From Calamus simplicifolius (lineage: Eukaryota; Streptophyta; Magnoliopsida; Arecales; Arecaceae): 64,000 nt of DNA. Position 1 is the stretch's first letter. Every line of letters starts with the position of its first letter. Below, one piece after another: positions 10,507 through 19,600 of the stretch. The stretch is from assembly GCA_900491605.1 (NCBI GenBank), contig UESW01001857.1, forward strand, positions 277,482 to 341,481. Direction: 5' to 3'. The position numbers and the translations under genes were made by a program. A model generated the notes under the pieces. The model saw only the letters and a program-made list of their open reading frames with translations. It ran no database searches and was not told the DNA's origin.

Positions 10507-11197
10507 ATCTCCCCTTTTTGATGATTATAAAAACATTGAGTATATGCATGAGTAAACAATAGGATTCTCACTCAATTTTTCAAATATTTGTCCTCACAGG
10601 TAAGCTCCCCCTGAATGAGGTAGCTCCCCCTATGATGTTCAATTTAACAATTGTTCTTCCTTTTAACAGAAAATTTTAATGTTTGATACCAATTTTAATT
10701 GCCTCTCCTTATGTGCAGTTAATTAGATACCAATAAATTAAGCTTAATTGAGCTTACTTGATCCAATGCATATACAAAAGCTAAATATTTCTCCCCTTTT
10801 GTTTTACATTCAATGCATATACGATTAGGAAATGCTTACATAACTCTCCCCTTTTTTGTAATCAACAAAAAGATCAAGAAGGGTTAAGTAAAATGACAAA
10901 ATTGATAGATTTTTCAAGGATCAAAAGATATTCATTAAGTATAAGATAAGTTCATTACATCAAAAGTCAAATATTACAACATGAAACTCTACTATATCAA
11001 ACATCAAGCTATACATCATTACATTAAAGCTTCAAGATAAATCAACATCAAACTAGACTAATTATCAAAGACACTTCATTACAAGATAATCAAAATTAGT
11101 TCTAAGAAGTCTTTGCATTCTTCTACAATCCTTGCCATCCCTTCACTTTGAGTCCTTACAAATTCCTTTAATCTTCTATCAACAAATGCACATGCAG
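10507..11197 (-). other. SIRE-2 3' untranslated region with multiple polypurine tracts
   Basis: No ORF of note. On the minus strand a tract of the form AAAAAGGGGAGAT abuts the LTR at about 10507-10519. Two AGGGGGAG tracts lie at 10605-10612 and 10624-10631, with further GGGGAG-type tracts near 10793 and 10845. One TGGTATCA octamer (10684-10691) is present. Multiple tracts upstream of the 3' LTR are a known Sirevirus trait. Confidence 0.75.
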
Positions 11198-12479
11198 TCA
11201 TAATCTTGTCCTGAAGCTCAGCATTGCATTTGGAGTAAGTTCTGAGTCTCCACCAATATCCTTAAGCTCTTCAAATATGTTCTTGAGATCATTCTTTAAG
11301 GATTCAGCAGAGGAACCAAGGGTAGACTCAATCATTCTAATGCGATCATCCAAAGAGTAAAGGGTTTCTTTCAAATTCATAAATTGGCTATCAAACTCTG
11401 TCTTCATTTCTTCTTTTTGAGCAGCAAATAAACTTTTGAGTTGCTCTAACTGAATATCTGAAAATCCGACAGATGACATAGGTGGCGGTACAGGAACTGG
11501 AGCAGGAGCAGGAGCAGGAGGTGGTGAAGATCTGCTAGGCTCTGGTGAAGGATGCCTCGCTGATGGACCAACCTCAGATGGTGCAGAAGTCCTAATGTCA
11601 GTGGCTCTCTCATCCAGATGACCTTTCCTCTCCCATTGACCATTAACCTTCACAAAGCCCATCCGGTGCACAGTAGCCAAGCTATAGTAATCAGTGTGTC
11701 TAAGGTTCTTTGATGGCTCATTATCAGAAATTACAATACCTTGACTTCTAAACACCATAGTCAAAATCATACCATAGGGCAGTGAAGATCTCCTTTTGCC
11801 CCCAGCCTCAGCCATGTAGAAAATCATCATCCCAGCAAGGTTAATAGGCTGACCAGTCAGAACACTGTCCATAACTACAATGTCTCGCTCTGAGACATAC
11901 TCAAATCGGCCAGTCTTAGGGAATAAGATCCTACTACAGATGTTGTGAAGTAATCTAAGCTCCAAGGGCAACTGATTAGCCCTAACTTCTTCAAATTCAG
12001 ACACTTCTCTTCCTAACATCCTTGATAATGCATCAGACCTCTCACTATGAATGTCAGCAACTAATCCAGTGACAGGGATGCTCAGAAGATGTCCTAAACT
12101 CTGAAAGGTAAGGTGAACTCTCTTCCCTCTAACAGAACTGATAATCCCACCGTCTCCCCTTGATAAATTGAAATAGAATTCCTTAACTAGGGCCGGATAA
12201 GTGGGAACATCCAACGAACAGACCTTGTCCCAGCCAAGCTCTTTAATTTGTCTTCCAATAGAAAATCCTCGGCCTCAAAGAAATCAAAATCTACTTTCTA
12301 CCCATAGTAATAACTCTCCCGGCTAAAGTATCTACCTATGGAGATGAGGGACCAGGATTATCTGAAGGAGTTGAGGAAGAATCGTCGCTTGGAGATGGCT
12401 CACGGACGGGACGCCGAGCCGTACGCTTCCCGGTGGTTACGGGAGCTCCAAGAACCGATCCTCTCCGCTTAGGTGCCAT
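11198..12479 (-). pseudogene. SIRE-2 third ORF (ORF3): putative plant transposon protein domain plus coiled coil
   Basis: The ATG is at 12479 (MAPKRRGSVLGAPVTTGKR, then a Ser/Pro-rich leader) and the first frame stops at 12336. After more stops the frame LDVPTYPALVKEFYFNLSRG continues open from 12214 to a stop at 11198 (338 codons). It holds a globular region (ELRLLHNICSRILFPK, SLPYGMILTMVFRSQGIVIS), a Pro/Ala-rich hinge (PPPAPAPAPVPVPPP) and a C-terminal heptad-like segment (LKSLFAAQKEEMKTEF through LKNDLKNIFEEL). It sits downstream of RNase H on the same strand, where other Sireviruses carry an env-like ORF. No signal peptide or membrane segment is evident. The split copy in element B shows that the ORF is conserved between families. 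Role unknown. Confidence 0.82.
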
Positions 12480-12584
12480 AGAAATCCTTGGGAATGTTGA
12501 TTTGAGGAGAATTTGGCTTAGGGAGGTTTTGAGAGAGTTTGGAGAGAGTATGGAAAGGGATTGGAAACGATAGAAATGACGAAG

Positions 12585-12783
12585 GTGTCGACTCTGCCCT
12601 AATAAAGTCAATTTGGGACCACCAGGTGTCGACTCCCGCAAAGTCGGGTGTCGACTCCAAGTCGCTAACACAGTTAGCGCTCGAACTGGAGTCGGCTCCA
12701 CTTATACGGGTGTCGGCTCCAAGGTCAAGGACCGAGAGCGACACAGAAGAGGTGTCGACTCCTCAAATTGAGGTGTCGACTCC
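12585..12783 (-). repeat. GTCGACTCC/GTCGGCTCC motif array upstream of SIRE-2 ORF3
   Basis: Seven copies of GTGTCGACTC(C) or GTCGGCTCC lie within 200 bp just upstream of the ORF3 start in element orientation. It is the same motif as in the LTR U3 array, but outside the LTRs. Confidence 0.8.
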
Positions 12784-12981
12784 ACTGACAGTTTCAGAGA
12801 AAAATAAATGAGTTTCAAACATCCGAAACTTGTCAAAATAAGGTCAATAAATTTTTGAAAAAATCTTTGGAATATGAAGAATCAAATTGCATAGATGACT
12901 AGATAAATTGTCCTTAAAATATGAAAGGAATCTCAGGAAATTAATAGAGATCTAGATAGTCATTCCTTAAGGGTTTCAAAA

Positions 12982-13635
12982 TCATTCCAAAGGGTCACAA
13001 ATCCCTAATTCACCTCTAAGATAACAAAATCTCTCTTCACTCAAAGGTTTTGTAAATATGTCAGCTAATTGTTCTTCAGTATTAACATAATCAAGACAAA
13101 TTTCATTATTAGCTACATGTTCTCTTATAAAGTGATATCTAATTTCAATGTGTTTGGTTCTTGAATGTTGAATTGGATTTTTAGTTAAATTTATTGCACT
13201 TGTATTATCACATCTAATAGGAGTTTTATCAAGTGTTATGCCATAATCTTCAAGTTGTCGCTTAATCCAAAGGATTTGAGCACAGCAACTTCCAGCTGCA
13301 ACATATTCTGCTTCAGCAGTTGATAATGCAACCGAATTTTGCTTTTTGCTAAACCAAGAGATTAAGTTACTTCCTAAGAATTGACATGCACCACTTGTAC
13401 TTTTTCTATCTAGTTTACATCCAGCATAGTCAGAGTCAGAATATGCAATCAAGTTTAGTGTTGAGTCTCTAGAATACCATAATCCTACATTTTTAGTTCC
13501 ACTTAGATATCTTAAGATTCTTTTCACTGCAATTAAGTGAGATTCTTTAGGTTCAGATTGAAATCTAGCACATAGACAAACAGCAAACATGATATCTGGT
13601 CTACTTGCAGTTAAGTAAAGTAGAGATCCGATCAT
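12982..13635 (-). CDS. SIRE-2 RNase H and connection domain
   Basis: A 217-codon open frame begins MIGSLLYLTASRPDIMFAVC (RT/connection part) and continues through AVKRILRYLSGTKNVGLWYS, LIAYSDSDYAGCKLDRKSTS, NSVALSTAEAEYVAAGSCC and PIRCDNTSAINL to LRGELGICDPLE. The RNase H acidic residues in YSDSD, TAEAEY and RCDNT are kept. This enzyme degrades the RNA template during cDNA synthesis. The frame is intact here but is offset by one from the preceding RT frame (overlap 13632-13635), so it can only be made as part of a broken polyprotein. Confidence 0.92.
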   Translation of the reverse strand: MIGSLLYLTASRPDIMFAVCLCARFQSEPKESHLIAVKRILRYLSGTKNVGLWYSRDSTLNLIAYSDSDYAGCKLDRKSTSGACQFLGSNLISWFSKKQNSVALSTAEAEYVAAGSCCAQILWIKRQLEDYGITLDKTPIRCDNTSAINLTKNPIQHSRTKHIEIRYHFIREHVANNEICLDYVNTEEQLADIFTKPLSEERFCYLRGELGICDPLE

Positions 13636-14300
13636 ACCTCTGTAGTACTTTGATCTACTTTCTTACCATCTTCATCTTTGTCTAATTTGCATGAAGGACT
13701 CATAGGTGTTCCAAGGGGTTTGATTGACTCCATTCCAAACTTCTTGAGAAGTTCCTTTGTGTATTTTGCTTGGTTGATGAAAATCCCCTCTTTGCTTTGC
13801 TTGATTTGAAGTCCTAGGAAGAAGTTGAGTTCTCCCATCATGCTCATTTCGAATTCACCCTGCATTAACTTAGCAAATTCTTGACACAAGAGATTGTTAG
13901 TAGCACCGAATACAATATCATCAACATATATTTGTACTACTAATAAATCCTTGTCTTTTCTTTTCAAAAATAAGGTTTTGTCTACATTTCCTCTAGTGAA
14001 ATCATTTTCAATCAGAAATTTGCTTAATCTATCATACCAAGCTCTAGGAGCTTGCTTTAAACCATATAGTGCTTTGTGCAATTTAAAAACATGATTTGAA
14101 ATTCATGATCTTCAAAACCAGGTGGTTGTTCAACAAAAACTTCCTCATTTATAAATCCATTTAAAAATGCACTTTTAACATCCATTTGAAATAAGTTGAT
14201 ATGCATATGACATGCAAATGCGAGTAGTAATCTAATTGCTTCTAATCTAGCTACAGGTGCAAAAGTTTCATCAAAATCAATTCCTTCTTCTTGATTATAT
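13632..14300 (-). pseudogene. SIRE-2 reverse transcriptase, central and C-terminal part
   Basis: The frame at 14081-13632 reads MHKALYGLKQAPRAWYDRLS, the catalytic box VQIYVDDIVFGATN, then SMMGELNFFLGLQIKQSKEG. Upstream (14300-14090) the conserved DFDETFAPVARLEA-like and FQMDVKSAFLNGF-like blocks are readable in another frame. The intact YVDD motif and conserved order identify Ty1-copia RT. Frameshifts near 14090 and 14310 separate it from the integrase-bearing frame. Confidence 0.92.
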
Positions 14301-16106
14301 CCTTTTGACTAATCTAGCTTTGTTTCTAATTACTATGCCATTTTCATCTAATTTATTTCTAAATACCCATTTTGATCCTATGACTGAATGATCTTTAGGT
14401 CTATCAACTAAGGACCAGACATTATTCCTAGTAAATTGATTTAATTCCTCTTGCATAGCTAACATCCAATTATTATCTTTTTCAGCCTCTTCAATGGTTT
14501 TAGGTTCAATTTGAGATACAAATGCAAGATGATTATTGATGTTTCTCATTGATGATCTAGTTCTTACTCCTTGAGATGGATCACCTATAATTAATTCTTT
14601 TGGATGACCATAGGCATATCTCCAATCTCTAGGAAGATCTACATCATTATGATTTGCATCAACAACATCAACACTAGGAGAATCATCATCTTTAGCTCCT
14701 TGTTCATGATCTGAAGATACATCTATATTCAATTTTTCAATATCCCTTTCTAATATGTTTGTATCTTCCTCATCATCAATCTTTCCTGAACTCGATGCTA
14801 AAGATTCATCAAAAACTACATGAATAGATTCTTCTACAATTAAGTTTCTCTTGTTAAACACTCTGTAGGCTTTGCTAGATGTTGAATATCCTAAGAATAT
14901 GCCTTCATCTGATTTTGCATCAAATTTTCCTAGATTATCTTTACCATTATTATGAATGAAACATTTACAACCAAATGCATGAAAATAACTAATATTTGGT
15001 TTTCTATTGTTCCATAGTTCATAAGGAGTTTTCTTAAGGATTGGCCTAATTAAAGCTCTATTAAGAATGTAACATGCCGTGTTTATAGCTTCCGCCCAGA
15101 AGTACTTTGGTAGGTTGCTTTCACATAGCATGGTACGGGCCATGTCTTCTAAGGTTCTATTTTTTCTTTCTACAACTCCATTTTGTTGTGGTGTCCTAGG
15201 TGCAGAGAAATTATGATGGATGCCATTTTCAATACAAAAGTTTTCAAATAAATGATTTTCGAATTCAGTGCCATGATCACTTCTAAGAGACACTATGGTG
15301 TTGTTTTTCTCATTTGTGACCTTCTTGAAGAATTTCAAAAATATTGGAAAGGTCTCATCTTTATGAGCTAAAAATAATACCCAAGTGTATCTAGAATAAT
15401 CATCTACAATCACAAGACCATATTTCTTTCCTCCTAGACTAGTGGTTCTAGTAGGTCCAAAGAGATCCATGTGAAGTAGTTCAAGTGGCCTAGAAGTGGA
15501 AACAATGTTTTTAGTTTTGAAAGAGTTTCTAGTTTGTTTTCCAAATTGACATGCATCACAGATTTTGTTATTTTCAAAATCTAGTTGTGGAAGGCCTTTT
15601 ACTAAATCCATTCTGATTAATTTTGAAATTAGGTGTGTGCTTGCATGACCTAATCTACGATGCCACAGCCATCCAATCTCATTCATATTAGCATTATTAG
15701 CAACTAAGCAATGATTACTAGTGGACAAATTGTCTAAATCAATCAAGTACACATTGCCATTTCTATTTCCAATAAATACAATGCTATTATCAATGGGATT
15801 AGAAACAGTGCAAATAGAAGCTTCAAATGATACTTTGAAACCTTTATCACACAATTGGCTAATACTAATTAGATTATGCTTTAAACCATTAACATATAAG
15901 ACATTTTCAATAAATATGGAGGGAGTTATTTGAATTTTACCAAATCCCATGATCTGGCCTTTGCCATTGTCACCAAACGTAACAACTCCTCCCTTTTTGC
16001 TTTCAAGGGTGATGAATTGATCCTTGTCACCCGTCATGTGTCTTGAGCAGCCACTATCGAGATACCACTTTTGCTTTGATCTTTTGGCCGCAAGACACTC
16101 CTGCAA
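14295..16106 (-). CDS. SIRE-2 protease, integrase and RT N-terminus (603-codon open frame)
   Basis: Domains in order: aspartic protease active site WYLDSGCSRHMTGDKDQF; a GAG-pre-integrase zinc region with WLWHRRLGHAS and ICDACQFGKQ (HHCC); the integrase core with catalytic residues in LLHMDLFGP (first D), VSLRSDHGTEF (second D) and QNGVVERKNR (E); a C-terminal region with YELWNNRKPNISYFHAFGCK; a variable acidic linker; and the RT start (NVWSLVDRPKDHSVIGSKWV). The frame ends in a stop at 14295 because of a frameshift right after KARLV. All visible catalytic residues are intact, so the loss of function looks recent. The start Met may not be a true start, since the copia polyprotein is normally continuous with gag. 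Confidence 0.95.
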   Translation of the reverse strand: MQECLAAKRSKQKWYLDSGCSRHMTGDKDQFITLESKKGGVVTFGDNGKGQIMGFGKIQITPSIFIENVLYVNGLKHNLISISQLCDKGFKVSFEASICTVSNPIDNSIVFIGNRNGNVYLIDLDNLSTSNHCLVANNANMNEIGWLWHRRLGHASTHLISKLIRMDLVKGLPQLDFENNKICDACQFGKQTRNSFKTKNIVSTSRPLELLHMDLFGPTRTTSLGGKKYGLVIVDDYSRYTWVLFLAHKDETFPIFLKFFKKVTNEKNNTIVSLRSDHGTEFENHLFENFCIENGIHHNFSAPRTPQQNGVVERKNRTLEDMARTMLCESNLPKYFWAEAINTACYILNRALIRPILKKTPYELWNNRKPNISYFHAFGCKCFIHNNGKDNLGKFDAKSDEGIFLGYSTSSKAYRVFNKRNLIVEESIHVVFDESLASSSGKIDDEEDTNILERDIEKLNIDVSSDHEQGAKDDDSPSVDVVDANHNDVDLPRDWRYAYGHPKELIIGDPSQGVRTRSSMRNINNHLAFVSQIEPKTIEEAEKDNNWMLAMQEELNQFTRNNVWSLVDRPKDHSVIGSKWVFRNKLDENGIVIRNKARLVKRI

Positions 16107-16213
16107 AAATGATCAAGTCTTATATTTAGGTACCCAAGCCTTCTTGGGTCCTTCATGGTTAGTAGCAATAAAGATTGTTCCTTTTGGAACCCATATTTTC
16201 CTTCCTTTACTAC

Positions 16214-16800
16214 TTAAATTCTTGTTAATTTTCTTAAAATTACATTCAAAGGCTTTGTGTCCTTTTTGTTACAATAATGACATAAAACTTCATTTTTATC
16301 TTGTTCTTTTCTAAAGAAGTTTTTGACATACTTTTGTTTTATGTTAGGCCTATAACCTAATCCAGCCTTATCAAATATAGCTCTTTGATTGCTCAATAAT
16401 AAATTAAGTTTTTCAAAACTATATGTAAATTTATCAACTATATTTTTATATTTATCAACTTCCTTCTTTAATCTATCATTTTCATTGGAAATTGATCCTT
16501 TTTCTTCAATCAAAGCTTCATTTTCTGATTTCAATTTTTCAACTTCATGAGTAAGATTATATTTTTCGTTGACAAGATTTAGATTATCTTTTTCAATGAT
16601 TTGTTTTTCTTTTTCAGAACCTTAAAATCTCTTACTAACTCATTAAATGCATCATATAATTCTTCAAAAGTGAAATCATCATAAGGTGTTTCAGAACTTA
16701 CCTCAATGTCGTCGTTTGCCATAAAGCAAATGTTGGCAACTTCCTTTTGTTCCTCCTCGGAAGAGGATTCTTCACTATCACTCATATCATGTTGCAACAT
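16214..16800 (-). pseudogene. SIRE-2 gag C-terminal part with coiled coil and broken zinc knuckle
   Basis: Two frames (16800-16579 and 16534-16214) cover an acidic segment SDSEESSSEEEQKEVANICF, a Lys/Glu-rich coiled coil and then the zinc knuckle start LCHYCNKK. A single-base shift inside the knuckle moves the rest (His and last Cys) to a neighbouring frame. The nucleocapsid zinc finger normally binds the element RNA. SIRE-1 has the equivalent region in similarly broken form. Confidence 0.85.
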
Positions 16801-17516
16801 AAGGGTCTCCTTCTTTTCTTCTTTTGCAGTAGACTTTCTGCAGCCTTCTCCTCTTGATGTTGTTTCATAGTCAGCTCATGAGTCATTAAGGATCCAAGTA
16901 GCTCCTCCAAAGGTAAAACATTTAAATCCTTGGCTTCTTGGATTGCAGTCACCTTTGCTTCCCATGATCTTGGAAGTGACCTAAGAATTTTACGCACAAG
17001 TTCAGAATTAGTATAAGTCTTACCAAGACTTTTCAAGCCATTAACAATATCAGTGAATCTTGTGTACATGCATGTAATTGTTTCAGTTTGTTCCATGCTA
17101 AATAGTTCATATTTATGCACCAAAATATTAATTTTTGATTCTTTTACTTGATTAGTACCCTCATGGGTAACTTCTAATCTATCCCAAATTTCTTTTGCGG
17201 AAATACATGTAGAAATTCGATTAAATTCATTTGCATCCAATGAACAATACAAAACATTCATGGCTTTAGCATTGAGCTGAGCCAACTTCTTATCATGTTC
17301 ATTCCATTCCGTTTTCGGTTTAGGAATCACCATGTTGTCTACTCTAATTGTGGGTGTGTGTGGACCATTAACTATGATTCCCCATAAGTCATAGTCAAGT
17401 GCTTGAATAAAAATCTTCATCCTAGCTTTCCAATAACTATAATTAGTTCCATTAAATAAAGGAGGTCGATTAGTGGATTGACCTTCTAAATAAGATGAGC
17501 TAGCTTGAGCTGCCAT
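16782..17516 (-). CDS. SIRE-2 gag N-terminal region (copia-type gag, UBN2-like)
   Basis: The start MAAQASSSYLEGQSTNRPPL at 17516 is 48 bp inside the primer site. The frame runs 244 codons with the conserved gag fold: NGTNYSYWKARMKIFIQALD, AKEIWDRLEVTHEGTNQVKE, RKILRSLPRSWEAKVTAIQE, ending in a basic tail that results from a frameshift near 16830. This is the capsid-forming protein. The start is supported by the identical MAAQ start in SIRE-1. Confidence 0.93.
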   Translation of the reverse strand: MAAQASSSYLEGQSTNRPPLFNGTNYSYWKARMKIFIQALDYDLWGIIVNGPHTPTIRVDNMVIPKPKTEWNEHDKKLAQLNAKAMNVLYCSLDANEFNRISTCISAKEIWDRLEVTHEGTNQVKESKINILVHKYELFSMEQTETITCMYTRFTDIVNGLKSLGKTYTNSELVRKILRSLPRSWEAKVTAIQEAKDLNVLPLEELLGSLMTHELTMKQHQEEKAAESLLQKKKRRRPLCCNMI

Positions 17517-17563
17517 TTGGATCTTTAGCTCTTGATCGTTAGACCAAATTCAAATGAGCACTT

Positions 17564-17575
17564 GCTCTGATACCA
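17564..17575 (-). promoter_or_regulatory. SIRE-2 primer-binding site for tRNA-iMet
   Basis: Minus-strand TGGTATCAGAGC exactly matches the plant initiator-Met tRNA 3'-end complement. It lies 2 bases from the LTR end at 17578. Confidence 0.93.
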
Positions 17576-18392
17576 ATTGTTGGCCCAGATGGCAACCCAA
17601 GAGGGGGGGGTGAATTGGGTTCTAAAAAATTTAACCTTTTAAAACGATTGGCTTTGGAATACACAAGATTAAGTGCAGGATAAATATTAACCACAAATAA
17701 AGAGATAGAGAGAGAGAATCAAAACACGGCAAACACAAGGATTTTATAGTGGTTCGGTGTATCCAACACCTACGTCCACTCCCAAGTACCACTTGGGTCC
17801 ACACTATAATCTACTAGATTACAGCCGAGTTGTTTTACAAGCTCACAACTCAAAACTTGTTGTTTCCCATGGGATCACAACGAACCCAGCTGGTTTTTCG
17901 GGCTCACCAGCACAAAACCCAAACCCAAGCTAATCTAGCTTGACCCGAGGTATACTACCTCCACTAATTCAATCCCCCTGATTGAACTAGCAAAAACAAA
18001 TAAGAATAGAGTTTACAATAACAAACAGCTCCTCAAATGAGCAAATATTCAATATAAATAAACAAGGTTAGAAAAGCCTGTTTGAAGCAGAGTTGATTTG
18101 AGCTTTTCTTCTTTTCCTCTTCTCCTTTGAGATGTTGAATCAGGCCTCAGCTTGGATTCTTCACAAAGATTGCAGATGAGAAGTTGAAAAAAATAGGGCT
18201 TTTGGCTCTCTTTTTCTTCTTTTGGAAAATCCTTCGATTTTGAACTTGAATGCCTTGGATTTCTCTTTGAGCTTTTTGGAGTTGATGGATTTGAACTTTA
18301 ACTCTTTCCTCTTGATTTCTTGCTCAAGACTTCTCGGATTTTTTCAATTTATTTTCTCTACATTTTTTCTCTTTTTTTCAAACGAACGGTTT

Positions 18393-18402
18393 CCTTTTTA
18401 TA
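18393..18402 (-). promoter_or_regulatory. Probable TATA box of SIRE-2 5' LTR
   Basis: Minus-strand TATAAAAAGG in the U3/R region, at the position equivalent to 9841-9849 in the other LTR. It would drive genomic RNA synthesis toward lower coordinates. Confidence 0.6.
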
Positions 18403-18555
18403 GATCCCTTAATCCAGGATTAGGTGAAAAACTAGCCGTTATTTCTGTTATTGGATTCCTCCTACACACAAGAAAAGTATTCGTTAGAGATTAGGTGAGA
18501 AAATATTACCGTTGGAGGCTGTTCTGACATTTTGAAAATCCATTCCTGACAGGTT

Positions 18556-18890
18556 GGAGTCGGCTCCAACTTTTTAGGTGTCGGCTCTAAGTCGAGTATC
18601 CAAAAATAGAAAGTAAAAGTTCGTTGAGGAGTTGGCTCCGAAAAAGGTAAGTGTCGGCTTGTCGCATTCGAGAGTCGGCTCCAAAAAACTATAAGTGTCG
18701 GCTCCAGAGTAGTCCAAAAACATGCTTTCTGTTCTCGTATTAGAGTCGGCTCCAGAGACTGTAAGTGTCGCCTCCTAAATCTAGGTGTCGGCTCTGAAAC
18801 TCTGAGTGTCGACTCCTAACCGTGCCAAAAATTAGGAAAGCATCTGATCCGCCATGGGATCGGCTCTAGATCTTCTAGGTGTCGACTCCA
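18556..18890 (-). repeat. GTCGGCTCC motif array in SIRE-2 5' LTR U3
   Basis: Second copy of the array at 10005-10336, with the same order of GAG- and GTG-type units. Some units here are changed to GTTGGCTCC, GTCGGCTCT or GTCGCCTCC, which fits decay of methylated cytosines. Confidence 0.85.
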
Positions 18891-19062
18891 GGCTCTGAAT
18901 TTTGAAACATACTTCTGGCAATTGATTCAAAAACGTATTTCTTTATCCTTTTTGATTGATCAAATCTTTTTAAGCCCTGAAACACTTGTTAAATCTATTA
19001 GTAATAAAATTAATACACTCATATCTTTTTATTAATCATCAAAATCAATAATTGGGTCAACA

Positions 19063-19363
19063 TCACCTACTTTGACTAGGATTCTATGTGGCTGCTGAGG
19101 TGGCACACTGAATGTAGTCCTTCATGGTCTTGGGTCTTCAACTTCTTACACTTTGACTCAATAAATCTTAACTTGACTCAAATAAAAATCACTAGACTCA
19201 TACTGATAAAACTTGATTACAGGACTTAAAGTCAAACCAATATAAAGTAAAAAATCCATAATGACTCTGGACTCAAATGGATTGACAGAAATCAAAAGTT
19301 TAACTACATCAATCAAAAATCCATAATGAGCTCAGTAACCTTTGTCTGATCTTGGTTCCCACA
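19063..19363 (-). repeat. Chromovirus 3' LTR, right part, and adjoining polypurine tract
   Basis: The sequence continues the LTR broken by SIRE-2: CACCTACTTTGACT, GGCTGCTGAGG and TTCAACTTCTTACACTTTGA all match 25680-25979. It ends TTCCCACA at about 19363. In element orientation the bases just before the LTR (19364-19377) read CCCGAGAGAATTGG, a plausible polypurine tract. Confidence 0.82.
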
Positions 19364-19413
19364 CCAATTCTCTCGGGATAGAAAGAACTCGACCTTGTCA
19401 AGTAAGGGTCAAT

Positions 19414-19600
19414 CTAACTCTTGTACCACTCCAATAGGTCTGAGTCGAGATGCTGCAAATCTTCTTGAGTGATCCACAAATCCTCAGATTCTGATCGAGC
19501 TTGCCAACGAACTAAATAACGTTGGTAGCCTTTATTCTGGATAGTAATAGCTTGGTCATCCAAGATACGCTCAATCCTTTTTATGCTCTCAGGTAAATTT
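19414..19600 (-). pseudogene. Chromovirus chromodomain at the integrase C-terminus
   Basis: In one minus-strand frame this reads RIERILDDQAITIQ, then YQRYLVRWQARSESEDLWIT and QEDLQHL, ending DSDLLEWYKS with a stop at 19414. The pattern of aromatic residues and YLVRW followed by WIT is a chromodomain, which in chromoviruses directs integration to marked chromatin. It follows the integrase tail after a single-base frameshift at about 19600. Confidence 0.85.

Larger units (their letters stand above)
9032..19062 (-). mobile_element. SIRE-2: near-complete Sirevirus-type Ty1-copia
   Basis: The element has two nearly identical LTRs (1475 and 1485 bp), a tRNA-iMet primer site, gag, protease, integrase, RT and RNase H on the minus strand, then a third ORF and a 3' untranslated region with several polypurine tracts. 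Flanks are TCACA (9027-9031) and TCACC (19063-19067), an almost exact 5-bp target duplication. The intact chromovirus LTR reads GATGGCACCTACTTT at the same point (about 25675-25689), which is the unoccupied site. Domain order, the extra ORF downstream of pol and multiple AGGGGGAG tracts fit Sirevirus. Total length is about 10.0 kb. Several frameshifts make it non-autonomous today. Confidence 0.93.
17578..19062 (-). repeat. SIRE-2 5' LTR
   Basis: It starts TGTTGGCCC and ends GGTCAACA on the plus strand and pairs with 9032-10506. The U3 GTCGGCTCC array is repeated at 18556-18890 with several C-to-T type changes. The TATA box TATAAAAAGG is at 18393-18402 (minus). The right flank TCACC continues the chromovirus LTR. 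Confidence 0.95.
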
